Shown: positions 23,348-30,801 of the stretch, in pieces
Numbering within the stretch: the first letter of the stretch is position 1
How the letters are laid out: each line of letters begins with the position of its first letter
The notes under the pieces: model-generated
The model's database searches: none
Told to the model about the DNA's origin: nothing
What the model saw: the letters and a program-made list of their open reading frames with translations, nothing else
Translations under genes and position numbers: made by a program
Origin: an uncultured Acetatifactor sp.
GTDB taxonomy: Bacteria > Bacillota > Clostridia > Lachnospirales > Lachnospiraceae
NCBI GenBank assembly: GCA_934394665.1
Contig: CAKRRS010000028.1
Coordinates: 1-30,803, forward strand
Direction: 5' to 3'
DNA length: 30,803 nt

Positions 23348-24658
23348 TTAGCGGTTGCTTTCGATTTTTACATGAATACCGTCTTCCACCAGTTTTCTGA
23401 AAAACAATCGTTCCACATCCGTTTCCACGATACTGCTGGCAAAATTGATCGTCAGAATATCCTCAAAGCTTGCAATGGCACAGTTCGTTCTGGTGGAAAA
23501 GGGCTGTCCCATGTAAATATCGAACCGTTCAATATAAGGCTTCATCGTCTCCGGCACTTTTAATGCTCCCATGTTGGTCAGTCCGGCCGAAGAATTCTTG
23601 TCCTGTATCTTCGTGTAGAACTGCCGTACCACCAGGTCTTTCACAAACAGCGGAACCACACGGATCAACGGATTTCTCTGTGTCTCTGCATTCGTGGTAA
23701 TGTCTCCACGTAAAAGCTTTTCATTCAGATAGTAGCGCATGTAATTGTGTACCTGCGTCACGATTTCTTCAAACGTGTATTCGCCCAGTCTCGGGTCGAT
23801 TCCCGGATAGATCATTGTGATAAAATTCCGCAACGTCTTCGACGGGAAAAAGCGCCGCAGATTCACCGGCATGGCAATCTTTACCGGCCGCAGTTTTATA
23901 TGCCATTCGTTTTCCTGTTTTTGCATCAACGCATATAACAGAACAGAATTCAGATATTCGGTAATTGTCGCATTATAGCTTTTGGCCACTTTCATGACCT
24001 CTGATACCGACATGATACCGTCTATGATGTTCAGCGTGTAAAAAGGTTCCTTCGTCCCACGGACACGATAGGTCTTCTCCCCCGGTCTCGGCGGACATAC
24101 CTTGGCATTGGCATATTTCATGTAGGCATCTTCCAGTTCTCCGGGATCCGGCGTCTCCAGAATATCCAGTACAAATCCGCCGTTTTCAATCTCTGTATGC
24201 CCCTTCAGCCGCAGATAGGTCGCCGTCAGCGTCTGGAGCACACACATTCCGCCGGTACCGTCTCCCAGGCTGTGATGCGCTTCGAGTGCAATGCGGTTCC
24301 TGTAATAATAGACTCTTACAAGATAACGGTTATTCGCCTTAAAATGCATCGGCTGGCAGGGATTTTTCACATCCTCCTGCACAAAAGGTCCCGGTCTGTC
24401 GTTGGGCTCCAGATATCTCCAGAACACACCCTTACGGATTGCCGCCTTATAGGTTGGGAAACGGGGCATGGTCAGATTCACCGCCCTCTGCAGCATCTCG
24501 GGGTCGATCTCCTCTTTCAACACGACAGAAAGACGGTACACCGAAGAAAAGTCTCTGCGCTGCAACGTCGGATATACGATTGCAGACAGATCCAACTTGT
24601 ACCAGTCCTTGTGAACTTTCTGGATTCTGTCCGTTTTCACCTTATCTGCTATGCTCAT
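23348..24658 (-). CDS. Condensation-domain-like acyltransferase (alcohol acetyltransferase/PapA type)
   Basis: A 436-residue protein of the chloramphenicol acetyltransferase/condensation superfamily. The active-site motif is HHSLGDG (128-134), with His129 as the expected catalytic base and Asp133 structural. A second-half element (DIYMGQPFSTRTNCA, near 390) sits where the DFGWG motif of condensation enzymes lies. Such proteins transfer acyl groups from CoA or carrier proteins to alcohols or amines. There is no carrier domain, so it acts alone. It has a GGGAGG site nine bases before the ATG and is the first gene of a likely three-gene unit with the zinc-ribbon membrane protein and the HSL hydrolase. 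Both substrates are unknown. Confidence 0.8.
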   Translation of the reverse strand: MSIADKVKTDRIQKVHKDWYKLDLSAIVYPTLQRRDFSSVYRLSVVLKEEIDPEMLQRAVNLTMPRFPTYKAAIRKGVFWRYLEPNDRPGPFVQEDVKNPCQPMHFKANNRYLVRVYYYRNRIALEAHHSLGDGTGGMCVLQTLTATYLRLKGHTEIENGGFVLDILETPDPGELEDAYMKYANAKVCPPRPGEKTYRVRGTKEPFYTLNIIDGIMSVSEVMKVAKSYNATITEYLNSVLLYALMQKQENEWHIKLRPVKIAMPVNLRRFFPSKTLRNFITMIYPGIDPRLGEYTFEEIVTQVHNYMRYYLNEKLLRGDITTNAETQRNPLIRVVPLFVKDLVVRQFYTKIQDKNSSAGLTNMGALKVPETMKPYIERFDIYMGQPFSTRTNCAIASFEDILTINFASSIVETDVERLFFRKLVEDGIHVKIESNR

Positions 24659-24759
24659 ACCTTGTAGCCTCCCTTGCCTTTTTGAATGTGCAATAAAACA
24701 TTATGCCAAAGGCCAACCCTCCGCTCATCGAAAATACCGTTTCGAAATCATCTGATCGT

Positions 24760-24794
24760 AAAAACAAGAAAAGCGGCAACCCTAAGGTCACCGC
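24760..24794 (-). terminator. Terminator of tRNA-Leu copy 1
   Basis: On the minus strand GCGGTGACC-TTAG-GGTTGCCGC forms a nine-pair stem with two wobbles, followed by TTTTCTTGTTTTT. It begins nine bases after the tRNA 3' end. Confidence 0.8.
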
Positions 24795-24802
24795 CCATGT
24801 GA

Positions 24803-24886
24803 TGCAGAAAGAGGGACTTGAACCCTCATGGTATCACTACCACACGGACCTGAACCGTGCGCGTCTGCCAATTCCGCCATTTCTGC
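24803..24886 (-). tRNA. tRNA-Leu(CAG), copy 1
   Basis: 84 bases on the minus strand. The acceptor stem GCAGAAA pairs with TTTCTGC with discriminator A. The anticodon loop TTCAGGT gives CAG, reading CUG. There is a long variable arm as expected for Leu and a T-loop GGTTCAAGTCC. CCA is not encoded. Its sequence is identical to the copy at 25089-25172. Confidence 0.95.
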
Positions 24887-24897
24887 GAACAAGATGT

Positions 24898-24926
24898 ATC
24901 TTACAGTATTTATTCCAAAATGTCAA
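24898..24926 (-). promoter_or_regulatory. Promoter of tRNA-Leu copy 1
   Basis: TTGACA (24926-24921) and TAAGAT (24903-24898) are 17 bases apart on the minus strand, with the tRNA 5' end 12 bases downstream. The same boxes occur at the second copy. Confidence 0.8.
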
Positions 24927-25049
24927 CACTATTTTGAAAATTACTCAAATTATTTTGTAACTGTTCAGAGCCAAGGCAATTTCATAAATTTGAAAATCTG
25001 CTTGCATGAATGAGCGAACTCATGAAAATAGTTGCACCACTATTAAAAA

Positions 25050-25080
25050 AATAAAAAAGCGGTAACTCTGAAGTCACCGC
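25050..25080 (-). terminator. Terminator of tRNA-Leu copy 2
   Basis: On the minus strand GCGGTGACT-TCAG-AGTTACCGC is a nine-pair stem with one wobble followed by TTTTTTATTTTTTT. It resembles the terminator of copy 1, with paired compensating changes in the stem. Confidence 0.82.
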
Positions 25081-25088
25081 CCATGTGA

Positions 25089-25172
25089 TGCAGAAAGAGG
25101 GACTTGAACCCTCATGGTATCACTACCACACGGACCTGAACCGTGCGCGTCTGCCAATTCCGCCATTTCTGC
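25089..25172 (-). tRNA. tRNA-Leu(CAG), copy 2
   Basis: 84 bases on the minus strand, identical to the copy at 24803-24886: anticodon CAG, long variable arm, discriminator A, no encoded CCA. It has its own promoter and terminator. Confidence 0.95.
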
Positions 25173-25182
25173 GAACAAGTGT

Positions 25183-25211
25183 ATCTTACAACACTTAACG
25201 ATAAATGTCAA
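25183..25211 (-). promoter_or_regulatory. Promoter of tRNA-Leu copy 2
   Basis: TTGACA (25211-25206) and TAAGAT (25188-25183) with a 17-base spacer on the minus strand, ten bases before the tRNA. The -35 box is a full consensus match. Confidence 0.8.
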
Positions 25212-25264
25212 CACTATTTTTTAAATTATTCAAAAAATATATAAAATACTTACGATTTACGGAT

Positions 25265-25300
25265 TCATAAAAAATATGCGGCCGCTAAGCAGCCGCATAT
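25265..25300 (-). terminator. Terminator of the FliD-like gene
   Basis: On the minus strand ATATGCGGCTGC-TTA-GCGGCCGCATAT is a 12-pair stem with one wobble, followed by TTTTTTATG, about 18 bases past the stop codon. Confidence 0.85.
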
Positions 25301-25317
25301 CACTGTATTTCGTCTCA

Positions 25318-26088
25318 TTACATATAGGAACTGAAAATATTACCGGCATTGAATGCTGCAGTATATCCGGCATTTCCTGTATACAGGCTGGTTCTGGAGG
25401 TCGCATGATCAGCGGCAAAATTGATCATGGAGCTCTGTGCGGATACCCGGTAGCCGTAAGAACCATTCCCCTGGAACAAACTCTTTACCGTAGACATATC
25501 AGCCTTCATAAAAGTATCCTTATTCAGTGACAGGGTACCGTCTTCTTTCATGGTAATACCGATCTTGGCAAGCTGTTTGCTGTTGGCAATCGTGGTATTC
25601 CCCATAGATTCCGTGCGGTTGTTCACTGTCGTGTCAGACACGTCATCCACTGCACTCATGACACTGTTATAATCCTTGACAAAGCTGCTCACGGCATTGT
25701 AAATAGCGTTGGTGTCATACCCCTTCGCAGTCGTCTCCACGCCGTTTTCATCCTTCGTGGTAATATCCTTCTGCGCAAACAGATCCTTTTTTCCGGTTGC
25801 CAGAAGTGCATCTGCAGATTCCTTCAATGCATCTGTCGTGGTCTCTACCTTTGCCAGTGCCTTCTTTGCAGTATCTGTCGCGGTATCCTTTTTCGTTATG
25901 GTGGAAGCAGCGGTCTTGGATGCACTGTCACTCTTACCGTAATAAGCTTTCATCAGCTTACCGTAGCTGCCGTTTTTAATACTTGCATAATCTGCCAGCC
26001 AGTTGCCGCTTAGCGCATTGGGTGCAGAGGAACTCAGTCCGGAAAACAGAAAAGAATAATTCGTTTTTGCCTGAATATTAATACTCAT
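25318..26088 (-). CDS. Orphan protein resembling the C-terminal region of flagellar cap protein FliD
   Basis: 256 residues from the ATG at 26088, eight bases after GGAGG; a GTG three codons upstream overlaps the ribosome binding site. The protein is rich in Thr, Ala, Ser and Lys, has no cysteine, and no signal peptide or membrane segment. The middle is helical (KKALAKVETTTDALKESADA). From about residue 130, FVKDYNSVMSAVDDVSD, then IGITMKEDGTLSLNKDTFMK and VKSLF, follows the pattern of the FliD C-terminus (FVxxYN..., LxxIGIT...DGTLSLD, VxxLF). It lacks the rest of FliD, no flagellar gene lies nearby, and it has its own promoter and terminator. It may be a secreted or surface filament-related protein; the function is unknown. 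Confidence 0.65.
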   Translation of the reverse strand: MSINIQAKTNYSFLFSGLSSSAPNALSGNWLADYASIKNGSYGKLMKAYYGKSDSASKTAASTITKKDTATDTAKKALAKVETTTDALKESADALLATGKKDLFAQKDITTKDENGVETTAKGYDTNAIYNAVSSFVKDYNSVMSAVDDVSDTTVNNRTESMGNTTIANSKQLAKIGITMKEDGTLSLNKDTFMKADMSTVKSLFQGNGSYGYRVSAQSSMINFAADHATSRTSLYTGNAGYTAAFNAGNIFSSYM

Positions 26089-26155
26089 CACAGTCACCTC
26101 CGTGTTAACTGTTTTGAATCAGCCTTTTGGCCATAAGCTCTTTGCTACTAATTAC

Positions 26156-26184
26156 AGTATACTACTTACTTCGGATGATTCCAA
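26156..26184 (-). promoter_or_regulatory. Promoter of the FliD-like gene
   Basis: TTGGAA (26184-26179) and TATACT (26161-26156) are separated by 17 bases on the minus strand, giving a leader of about 60 bases to the ATG at 26088. It looks like a normal housekeeping promoter, not the flagellar sigma-28 type. Confidence 0.6.
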
Positions 26185-26228
26185 GATTTATTAACGCTTT
26201 TTTTGATCGGTTTTTGAAAAACATCCCA

Positions 26229-28040
26229 TTAATCCAGTATTTTTTCCAGCATAGTCACCCGATTGAAGGGGAAAGAGAAATAATAGCCGTCTGCGAAGTC
26301 CTCCGTCATGGTGATCACTTCTTTTGCTAACTGTACGCCGGCCTGTTCTCCCTCTTCTCTGGTCATATCCGCACGATATCTCGCCAGCACTTCGTCCGTC
26401 ACATCGATGCCCGCCATCTCATTTTTCATAAATGTGGCATTTTTAAGGCTCACAAACGGCATGATGCCACAGAGTATCCTGGCTCCGGTCTCCTCTTTGA
26501 TCCGGCGCACTCTATCCGCGCTCTCCTTCGTGGATATGGGCTGCGTCAGGAAAAATGTGGCTCCTGCCGCCATTTTCTTCTTCACTCTGCCGATCTCCAC
26601 TTCCAGATTCCGTCTGCCCTGATTGATGGCACCGCCGTAGCTTACCGGTGCCTGTGCAAATTGCTCTTCGTTCATATCCGCAAGGATCTGCATGAGACCT
26701 ACGGAGTCAAAATTGAACACACTCTTTACCGTAGTACGCACCAGAGAGGGGATCGGATCGCCGGTGATCACAAGGAAATTGTGGATACCATTGATATAAG
26801 CTCCTAATAGCTGGGAGCGCATAGCGATAGCATTTTTATCACGACAACAGATATGAGGCATGACACACATACCGGTCTCCCGCGCTACCTTTTCCGCCAT
26901 GAGAATAGAATCCGCCCTGGTACGTCCCGAGGGGGAATCCGGAAAAGTCAGTACATCCACACCGCTTCTCTGCAGCAGATGTGCGGCATCCATCAGCTTT
27001 TCATCGTCAATACCCATAGGAGGTGCCAGTTCAACGGCGATCAGTTTCTTCCCGCCTTCTGCTTCCTTTTTACGGTAAAAAGAATGATCCTCTGTGCCAG
27101 CTTGTTTTTTCTCCGGTTCTGCCTTTTCCTGTGCCTGCGGATACTGGGTAAAGTCCAGATTTCCGGCAAGATCTGCGATATATTCCGGTGTCGTACCGCA
27201 GCACCCTCCTGCCATATCCACACCAAGAGCTATCATCTGCTGCATTCTGTCCACAAAATATTCTCTGTTATCCCCGGTGAAGATCATGCGTCCGGTGACC
27301 ATCTGCGGGTAACCGGCATTCGGAAGGGCTGTGAGGAATTTATCTGCGGGCTTATAAAGTGTCTGCAGGATCCGGTACATATGAGAAGGTCCCACACCGC
27401 AGTTAAAGCCCACGGCATCGATCTCTTTGATCGCTCCCGCTCTCTGCAACAGCTTTCTGGCACTTAAACCTGCATTGCTGTAACCGAACTGGTTCACAGA
27501 GAATTGTACCGTAATAAATGCCTGTTCACCGATCATTTTGATCGCAGGCAGGATCTCTTCCATCTCGGAAAATGTTTCAAAGACAAAAAAGTCCACACCC
27601 TCTTCCAGAAAAATACGACAGATTTCTTCGTATTCGCGGCATAAAGTATCTTTCTGTGCCAGCGCATCACAAGGGATCTGTCCGATATCTCCGGCGATAT
27701 AGACTTCTTTCGTCTCACCGGTGCGTGCTCTCCACGCAACCACCGCCTCCCTCGCCAGGCGTATGCCGCTTCGCAGAGTCTCCTCGATCTGTTCTTTGGA
27801 CCTATCCATGCAGAAGCTGTTGGCTGCGAAGGTGTTGGTACGTAGAATCTGCGCTCCCGCTTCGAGGTACTCCGTATGAATCTCCCTCACCCGTTCCGGG
27901 GCTTCCAGATTCGCCAGCTCCGGCAGCTGTTTCGTATCGTATTTTCCTCCGTAATAGGTCCCGAAGGCTCCGTCAAAGAGGAGTTTTTTCTGTTGGATCC
28001 TTTCACGGATCTGCTCTTTGGTATGTTTTGTATTGCCCAT
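26229..28040 (-). CDS. Bifunctional homocysteine S-methyltransferase / 5,10-methylenetetrahydrofolate reductase
   Basis: 603 residues from the ATG at 28040, seven bases after AAAGGA; an ATG 11 codons upstream is only two bases from its AAGGA, so less likely. Residues 1-300 are a homocysteine methyltransferase with the three zinc-binding cysteines: Cys214 in GFNCGVGP and Cys280-Cys281 in GGCCGTTPEY. A charged linker (about 303-330) leads to a MetF-like TIM barrel with VELAPPMG at its start and FLVITGDPIPS. The second half reduces methylene-THF to methyl-THF with FAD, and the first transfers a methyl group to homocysteine, or could pass it on. This fusion (YitJ type) is common in Firmicutes. 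No SAM riboswitch or T-box is apparent in the short upstream region. Confidence 0.92.
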   Translation of the reverse strand: MGNTKHTKEQIRERIQQKKLLFDGAFGTYYGGKYDTKQLPELANLEAPERVREIHTEYLEAGAQILRTNTFAANSFCMDRSKEQIEETLRSGIRLAREAVVAWRARTGETKEVYIAGDIGQIPCDALAQKDTLCREYEEICRIFLEEGVDFFVFETFSEMEEILPAIKMIGEQAFITVQFSVNQFGYSNAGLSARKLLQRAGAIKEIDAVGFNCGVGPSHMYRILQTLYKPADKFLTALPNAGYPQMVTGRMIFTGDNREYFVDRMQQMIALGVDMAGGCCGTTPEYIADLAGNLDFTQYPQAQEKAEPEKKQAGTEDHSFYRKKEAEGGKKLIAVELAPPMGIDDEKLMDAAHLLQRSGVDVLTFPDSPSGRTRADSILMAEKVARETGMCVMPHICCRDKNAIAMRSQLLGAYINGIHNFLVITGDPIPSLVRTTVKSVFNFDSVGLMQILADMNEEQFAQAPVSYGGAINQGRRNLEVEIGRVKKKMAAGATFFLTQPISTKESADRVRRIKEETGARILCGIMPFVSLKNATFMKNEMAGIDVTDEVLARYRADMTREEGEQAGVQLAKEVITMTEDFADGYYFSFPFNRVTMLEKILD

Positions 28041-28080
28041 TATTGTTTCCTTTGTCCTGTTGATTTCGTTCATATTCCTT

Positions 28081-28119
28081 TAAAAACGAGCAGGTCTGCT
28101 CTCGCAAGCCTGCTCGTTT
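28081..28119 (-). terminator. Terminator of the alcohol dehydrogenase gene
   Basis: On the minus strand AAACGAGCAGG pairs perfectly with CCTGCTCGTTT around a 14-base loop, and the stem runs into TTTTTA. It lies about 50 bases after the dehydrogenase stop and just before the methyltransferase/reductase gene, separating the two. Confidence 0.85.
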
Positions 28120-28167
28120 CTTAGCATACCATATTATTTTCCGGAAAAACAGTAGCAAATTTAATGA

Positions 28168-29313
28168 TTACATTAACTTGCGGAACAATGCGGTCAGATC
28201 CTCTACACTTGCATCCTTGGGGTTACCGGGTGCGCAGGCATCTGCATGTGCGGACTCTGCCAGGAAAGGAAGATCCTCTTCCTTCAGAGCTTCCAGCTTG
28301 GAAGGAATACCTACATCCTCGGAAAGCTTACGAACAGCATCTACAGCAGCCTTACGATAGGTTGCCTGATCCATCTGATCTACACCTTCCACACCCATAG
28401 CACGGGCGATCTCACGATACTTTTCACCGGTGCAGTCAGCATTATATTCCATAACGATAGGAAGCATCATTGCGCAGGCAACACCATGAGGGGTATCATA
28501 TACGGCACCCAGGGTATGTGCCATGGAATGAGCGATACCGAGTCCTACGTTGGAGAAGCCCATACCGGCAATGTACTGACCCAGAGCCATGCCTTCGCGG
28601 CCTTCCTTAGTGTTAGCTACCGCGCCGCGCAGGGACTTGGAAATGATTTCGATGGCTTTCAGATGGAACATATCGGTCATCTCCCATGCTGCCTTGGTGG
28701 TATAGCCTTCGATTGCGTGGGTCAGAGCGTCCATACCGGTGGAGGCGGTCAGACCTTTTGGCATGGAGGACATCATCTCGGGATCTACCACAGCGATGAT
28801 CGGCATATCATGAGGGTCTACACATACGAACTTACGCTTGCGCTCTACATCGGTGATAACGTAGTTGATGGTAACCTCTGCTGCGGTACCTGCTGTGGTG
28901 GGAACTGCGATAATGGGAACGCAGGGCTTCTTGGTAGGTGCTACGCCCTCCAGGCTGCGTACATCTTCGAATTCAGGGTTGGCAATGATGATACCGATGG
29001 CTTTGGAGGTATCCATGGAGGAGCCGCCGCCGATGGCGATGATATAGTCTGCGCCGGATGCCTTGAAAGCAGCCACACCGTTTTTCACATTGTCAATGGT
29101 GGGGTTCGCCTTAATATCGGAATAAATTTCATAAGCAAGACCCTCCTTGTCCAACAGGTCTGTTACTTTGCCGGTCACACCGAACTTGATCAGATCGGGA
29201 TCGGAACATACGAATGCTTTCTGAAAAGCATGAGCCTTTGCTTCGGTTACGATTTCTGCGATTGCTCCTGCGCCGTGATAAGATGTCTGGTTGAGCATAA
29301 TTCTGTTTGCCAT
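28168..29313 (-). CDS. fucO: Iron-containing alcohol dehydrogenase (lactaldehyde reductase-like)
   Basis: A 381-residue group III Fe-dependent alcohol dehydrogenase. The NAD-binding GGGSSMD motif is at about 95-101. The metal ligands are Asp195 and His199 (GMDALTHA), His262 (IAHSMAHTLG) and His276 (DTPHGVACA), matching E. coli FucO (196, 200, 263, 277), as does the length. FucO reduces lactaldehyde to 1,2-propanediol; close relatives act on 1,3-propanediol or other short alcohols, so the substrate is not certain. AAAGGAG lies ten bases before the ATG. It follows a TetR regulator gene, with a perfect inverted repeat in between, and has its own terminator. Confidence 0.88.
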   Translation of the reverse strand: MANRIMLNQTSYHGAGAIAEIVTEAKAHAFQKAFVCSDPDLIKFGVTGKVTDLLDKEGLAYEIYSDIKANPTIDNVKNGVAAFKASGADYIIAIGGGSSMDTSKAIGIIIANPEFEDVRSLEGVAPTKKPCVPIIAVPTTAGTAAEVTINYVITDVERKRKFVCVDPHDMPIIAVVDPEMMSSMPKGLTASTGMDALTHAIEGYTTKAAWEMTDMFHLKAIEIISKSLRGAVANTKEGREGMALGQYIAGMGFSNVGLGIAHSMAHTLGAVYDTPHGVACAMMLPIVMEYNADCTGEKYREIARAMGVEGVDQMDQATYRKAAVDAVRKLSEDVGIPSKLEALKEEDLPFLAESAHADACAPGNPKDASVEDLTALFRKLM

Positions 29314-29386
29314 GATACATAATCTCCTTTCGACATAAAAACGATCTTATTGATAATTTTATTCTAACTGCAAACATCGCATAAAG

Positions 29387-29416
29387 AAAGTGACAGTTTG
29401 CCGTGACTGTCACTTT
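29387..29416. promoter_or_regulatory. Perfect 11-bp inverted repeat: operator or terminator
   Basis: AAAGTGACAGT (29387-29397) and ACTGTCACTTT (29406-29416) flank an 8-base spacer. It lies 70 bases after the TetR stop and about 75 bases before the alcohol dehydrogenase start. TetR-family proteins bind such palindromes, and a possible TAGAAT -10 box is directly downstream. As RNA the repeat would also form a stem followed by CTTTATG on the minus strand or by TTTTTAC on the plus strand, so a terminator role for tetR cannot be excluded. Confidence 0.5.
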
Positions 29417-29484
29417 TTACAGAAATTTCATATTTTGTCTATTACTTTTGTTAGTTTTTCACAAATATTTTTGGTTATTTTTAC

Positions 29485-30057
29485 TCAACGTAATACGCCT
29501 AACTGCTGAAATAATTCTGTCACCGGTGCCGGAAATGCACTGACCAGCAGCGCCGCCATCTGCTCCGGGGTTTTCTCCTTCGGAGCGAAGATCCATTCCA
29601 CGGTCATATCAATGGAACCTCTGCAATAGAGCCGCAAGGGGAATAAAATATTCTCTTCGGGCTGTCTGCCGGTCTTACGTCTGATCAGTTGTGTATAGAA
29701 CTTCAGGATCAGTTCGTAGTCATGTTCCCTCAGGGAATTGTGGTCGTCCGAGCGGAATGCTCCCGCGAAAAAGACTCTCTCCTTCTGAATAAATTCAAAC
29801 TTTCTGGTTAAACCTTCGTATACGGTAAGCCCATCCCCCATCTGTGCAAAAGATTCCAGTAAAAGCTTATCAAAATACCAGTTGATCAGGTCATATTTGT
29901 CCTGGAAGTTCCGATAAAAAGTCTGCCTCGTCACGCCACAGGTCTGCACGATCTGTGTCACGGTCATGGCATCGGTGCCGGAAGCCGCCATACACTTTTT
30001 TGCTGCTTCCGCCAGGCGATATTTTGTTTTATCTGCTGAAGTTTCTTTTGTATTCAT
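29485..30057 (-). CDS. TetR/AcrR-family transcriptional regulator
   Basis: 190 residues. The N-terminal DNA-binding domain has the TetR helix-turn-helix: MTVTQIVQTCGVTRQTFYRN then FQDKYDLINWYF. The C-terminal half (about 70-190) resembles the DhaS-type ligand/coactivator domain, with FFAGAFRSDDHNSLREHD and a GSIDMTVEWIF segment. It starts 12 bases after the C_GCAxxG_C_C gene, so the two are cotranscribed. The next gene is the FucO-like dehydrogenase with a palindrome before it, so control of that gene is the natural guess, as activator or repressor. Confidence 0.88.
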   Translation of the reverse strand: MNTKETSADKTKYRLAEAAKKCMAASGTDAMTVTQIVQTCGVTRQTFYRNFQDKYDLINWYFDKLLLESFAQMGDGLTVYEGLTRKFEFIQKERVFFAGAFRSDDHNSLREHDYELILKFYTQLIRRKTGRQPEENILFPLRLYCRGSIDMTVEWIFAPKEKTPEQMAALLVSAFPAPVTELFQQLGVLR

Positions 30058-30069
30058 TTCGTCTTACCT

Positions 30070-30486
30070 CTAATCTACTACCGTTCCTGGCGTTACATAG
30101 CTTTCCGGTAGTTCTGCTTCCAGAAAAGCTGCAGCATCCCTGACGCAGTCCAGGCATTCTCTCTTCACCACACCGTCGGTAATGCCCTTTAATTCCTTAC
30201 AGATCACTGTCCCGTTCTGTTCCTTGAAACGGTTGATGATCTTCCGGGAGCCCTGCATTGTCCGCTGCGGATTCTTGTTGATCAGTCCCAGAATATTGAC
30301 TGCACCAATGACGGCTCCACAGGTAGCTTCCATGCTGCCACCAACGCCTGCCGCGAAGCCCTGGGTAAGGTTCCTCGCTGTCTCCTCGTCAATTCCCGCC
30401 AGATCACAATACGTGCACGCCACTGCCTGCGCACAGTTGTAACCACACATTTTTCTCTCTGCTGCCTGTTCCACTCTTGATTCCAT
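30070..30486 (-). CDS. C_GCAxxG_C_C family protein
   Basis: A 138-residue protein with the cysteine pattern that names the family: GYNCAQAV, TCGAVIGA, CKELKG and CLDCVRDAA, plus a Gly-rich GFAAGVGGSMEATCG segment. Members are small, probably redox-active or metal-binding proteins of unknown function, common in anaerobes and often close to redox enzymes or regulators. AAAGGA precedes the ATG at 30486. It is the first gene of a probable unit with the TetR regulator. Confidence 0.88.
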   Translation of the reverse strand: MESRVEQAAERKMCGYNCAQAVACTYCDLAGIDEETARNLTQGFAAGVGGSMEATCGAVIGAVNILGLINKNPQRTMQGSRKIINRFKEQNGTVICKELKGITDGVVKRECLDCVRDAAAFLEAELPESYVTPGTVVD

Positions 30487-30548
30487 AATTGTTGTTCCTT
30501 TTCGTTTGTATTTTCCGATAGCCGTCTATGCCATATTTCTTATTAATT

Positions 30549-30577
30549 ATTATAACAGAAACAAAAAATAGGTAAAA
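30549..30577 (-). promoter_or_regulatory. Promoter of the C_GCAxxG_C_C/TetR unit
   Basis: TTTTAC (30577-30572) and a perfect TATAAT (30554-30549) are 17 bases apart on the minus strand, giving a leader of about 55 bases to the ATG at 30486. Confidence 0.6.
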
Positions 30578-30645
30578 GGCAATAATGCTCATTATTCCAA
30601 ACTGTTTTAAGTGTATAAAAAATTCCTACAAATTTTAAAATCATG

Positions 30646-30674
30646 TTGACATTGCTGTGGGAAGATGTTATTAT
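30646..30674 (+). promoter_or_regulatory. Promoter of tRNA-Leu(AAG)
   Basis: TTGACA (30646-30651) and TATTAT (30669-30674) with a 17-base spacer on the plus strand, about 44 bases before the tRNA. It points away from the divergent promoter at 30549-30577. Confidence 0.8.
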
Positions 30675-30717
30675 CATTCTTGCGTGATGCGAGATGATTA
30701 TTATTTTGTGTCGCTAT

Positions 30718-30801
30718 GCGGAAGTGTCGGAATTGGCAGACGAGCAAGACTAAGGATCTTGTGGTAGCAATACCGTGTGGGTTCAAGTCCCATCTTCCGC
30801 A
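30718..30801 (+). tRNA. tRNA-Leu(AAG)
   Basis: 84 bases on the plus strand. Acceptor GCGGAAG pairs with CTTCCGC with discriminator A. The anticodon stem is CAAGA/TCTTG with loop CTAAGGA, so the anticodon reads AAG. There is a long variable arm typical of Leu and a T-arm GGGTTCAAGTCCC. CCA is not encoded as far as the window goes (it ends two bases later). A at position 34 would have to act as A or inosine to read CUN codons. Confidence 0.93.

Noticed and set aside
24703..24960. Plus-strand open frame over the first tRNA
   Set aside because: It runs through the tRNA and its terminator, which explain the sequence.
28040..28170. Search for a SAM riboswitch or T-box before the methionine-pathway gene
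   Set aside because: Only the terminator of the upstream gene and about 40 bases of leader are present; no conserved riboswitch core is visible.
28246..29322. A 358-codon open frame opposite the alcohol dehydrogenase
   Set aside because: The minus-strand gene is a clear Fe-ADH with all motifs. The plus frame is rich in Cys, Gly and His and matches nothing.
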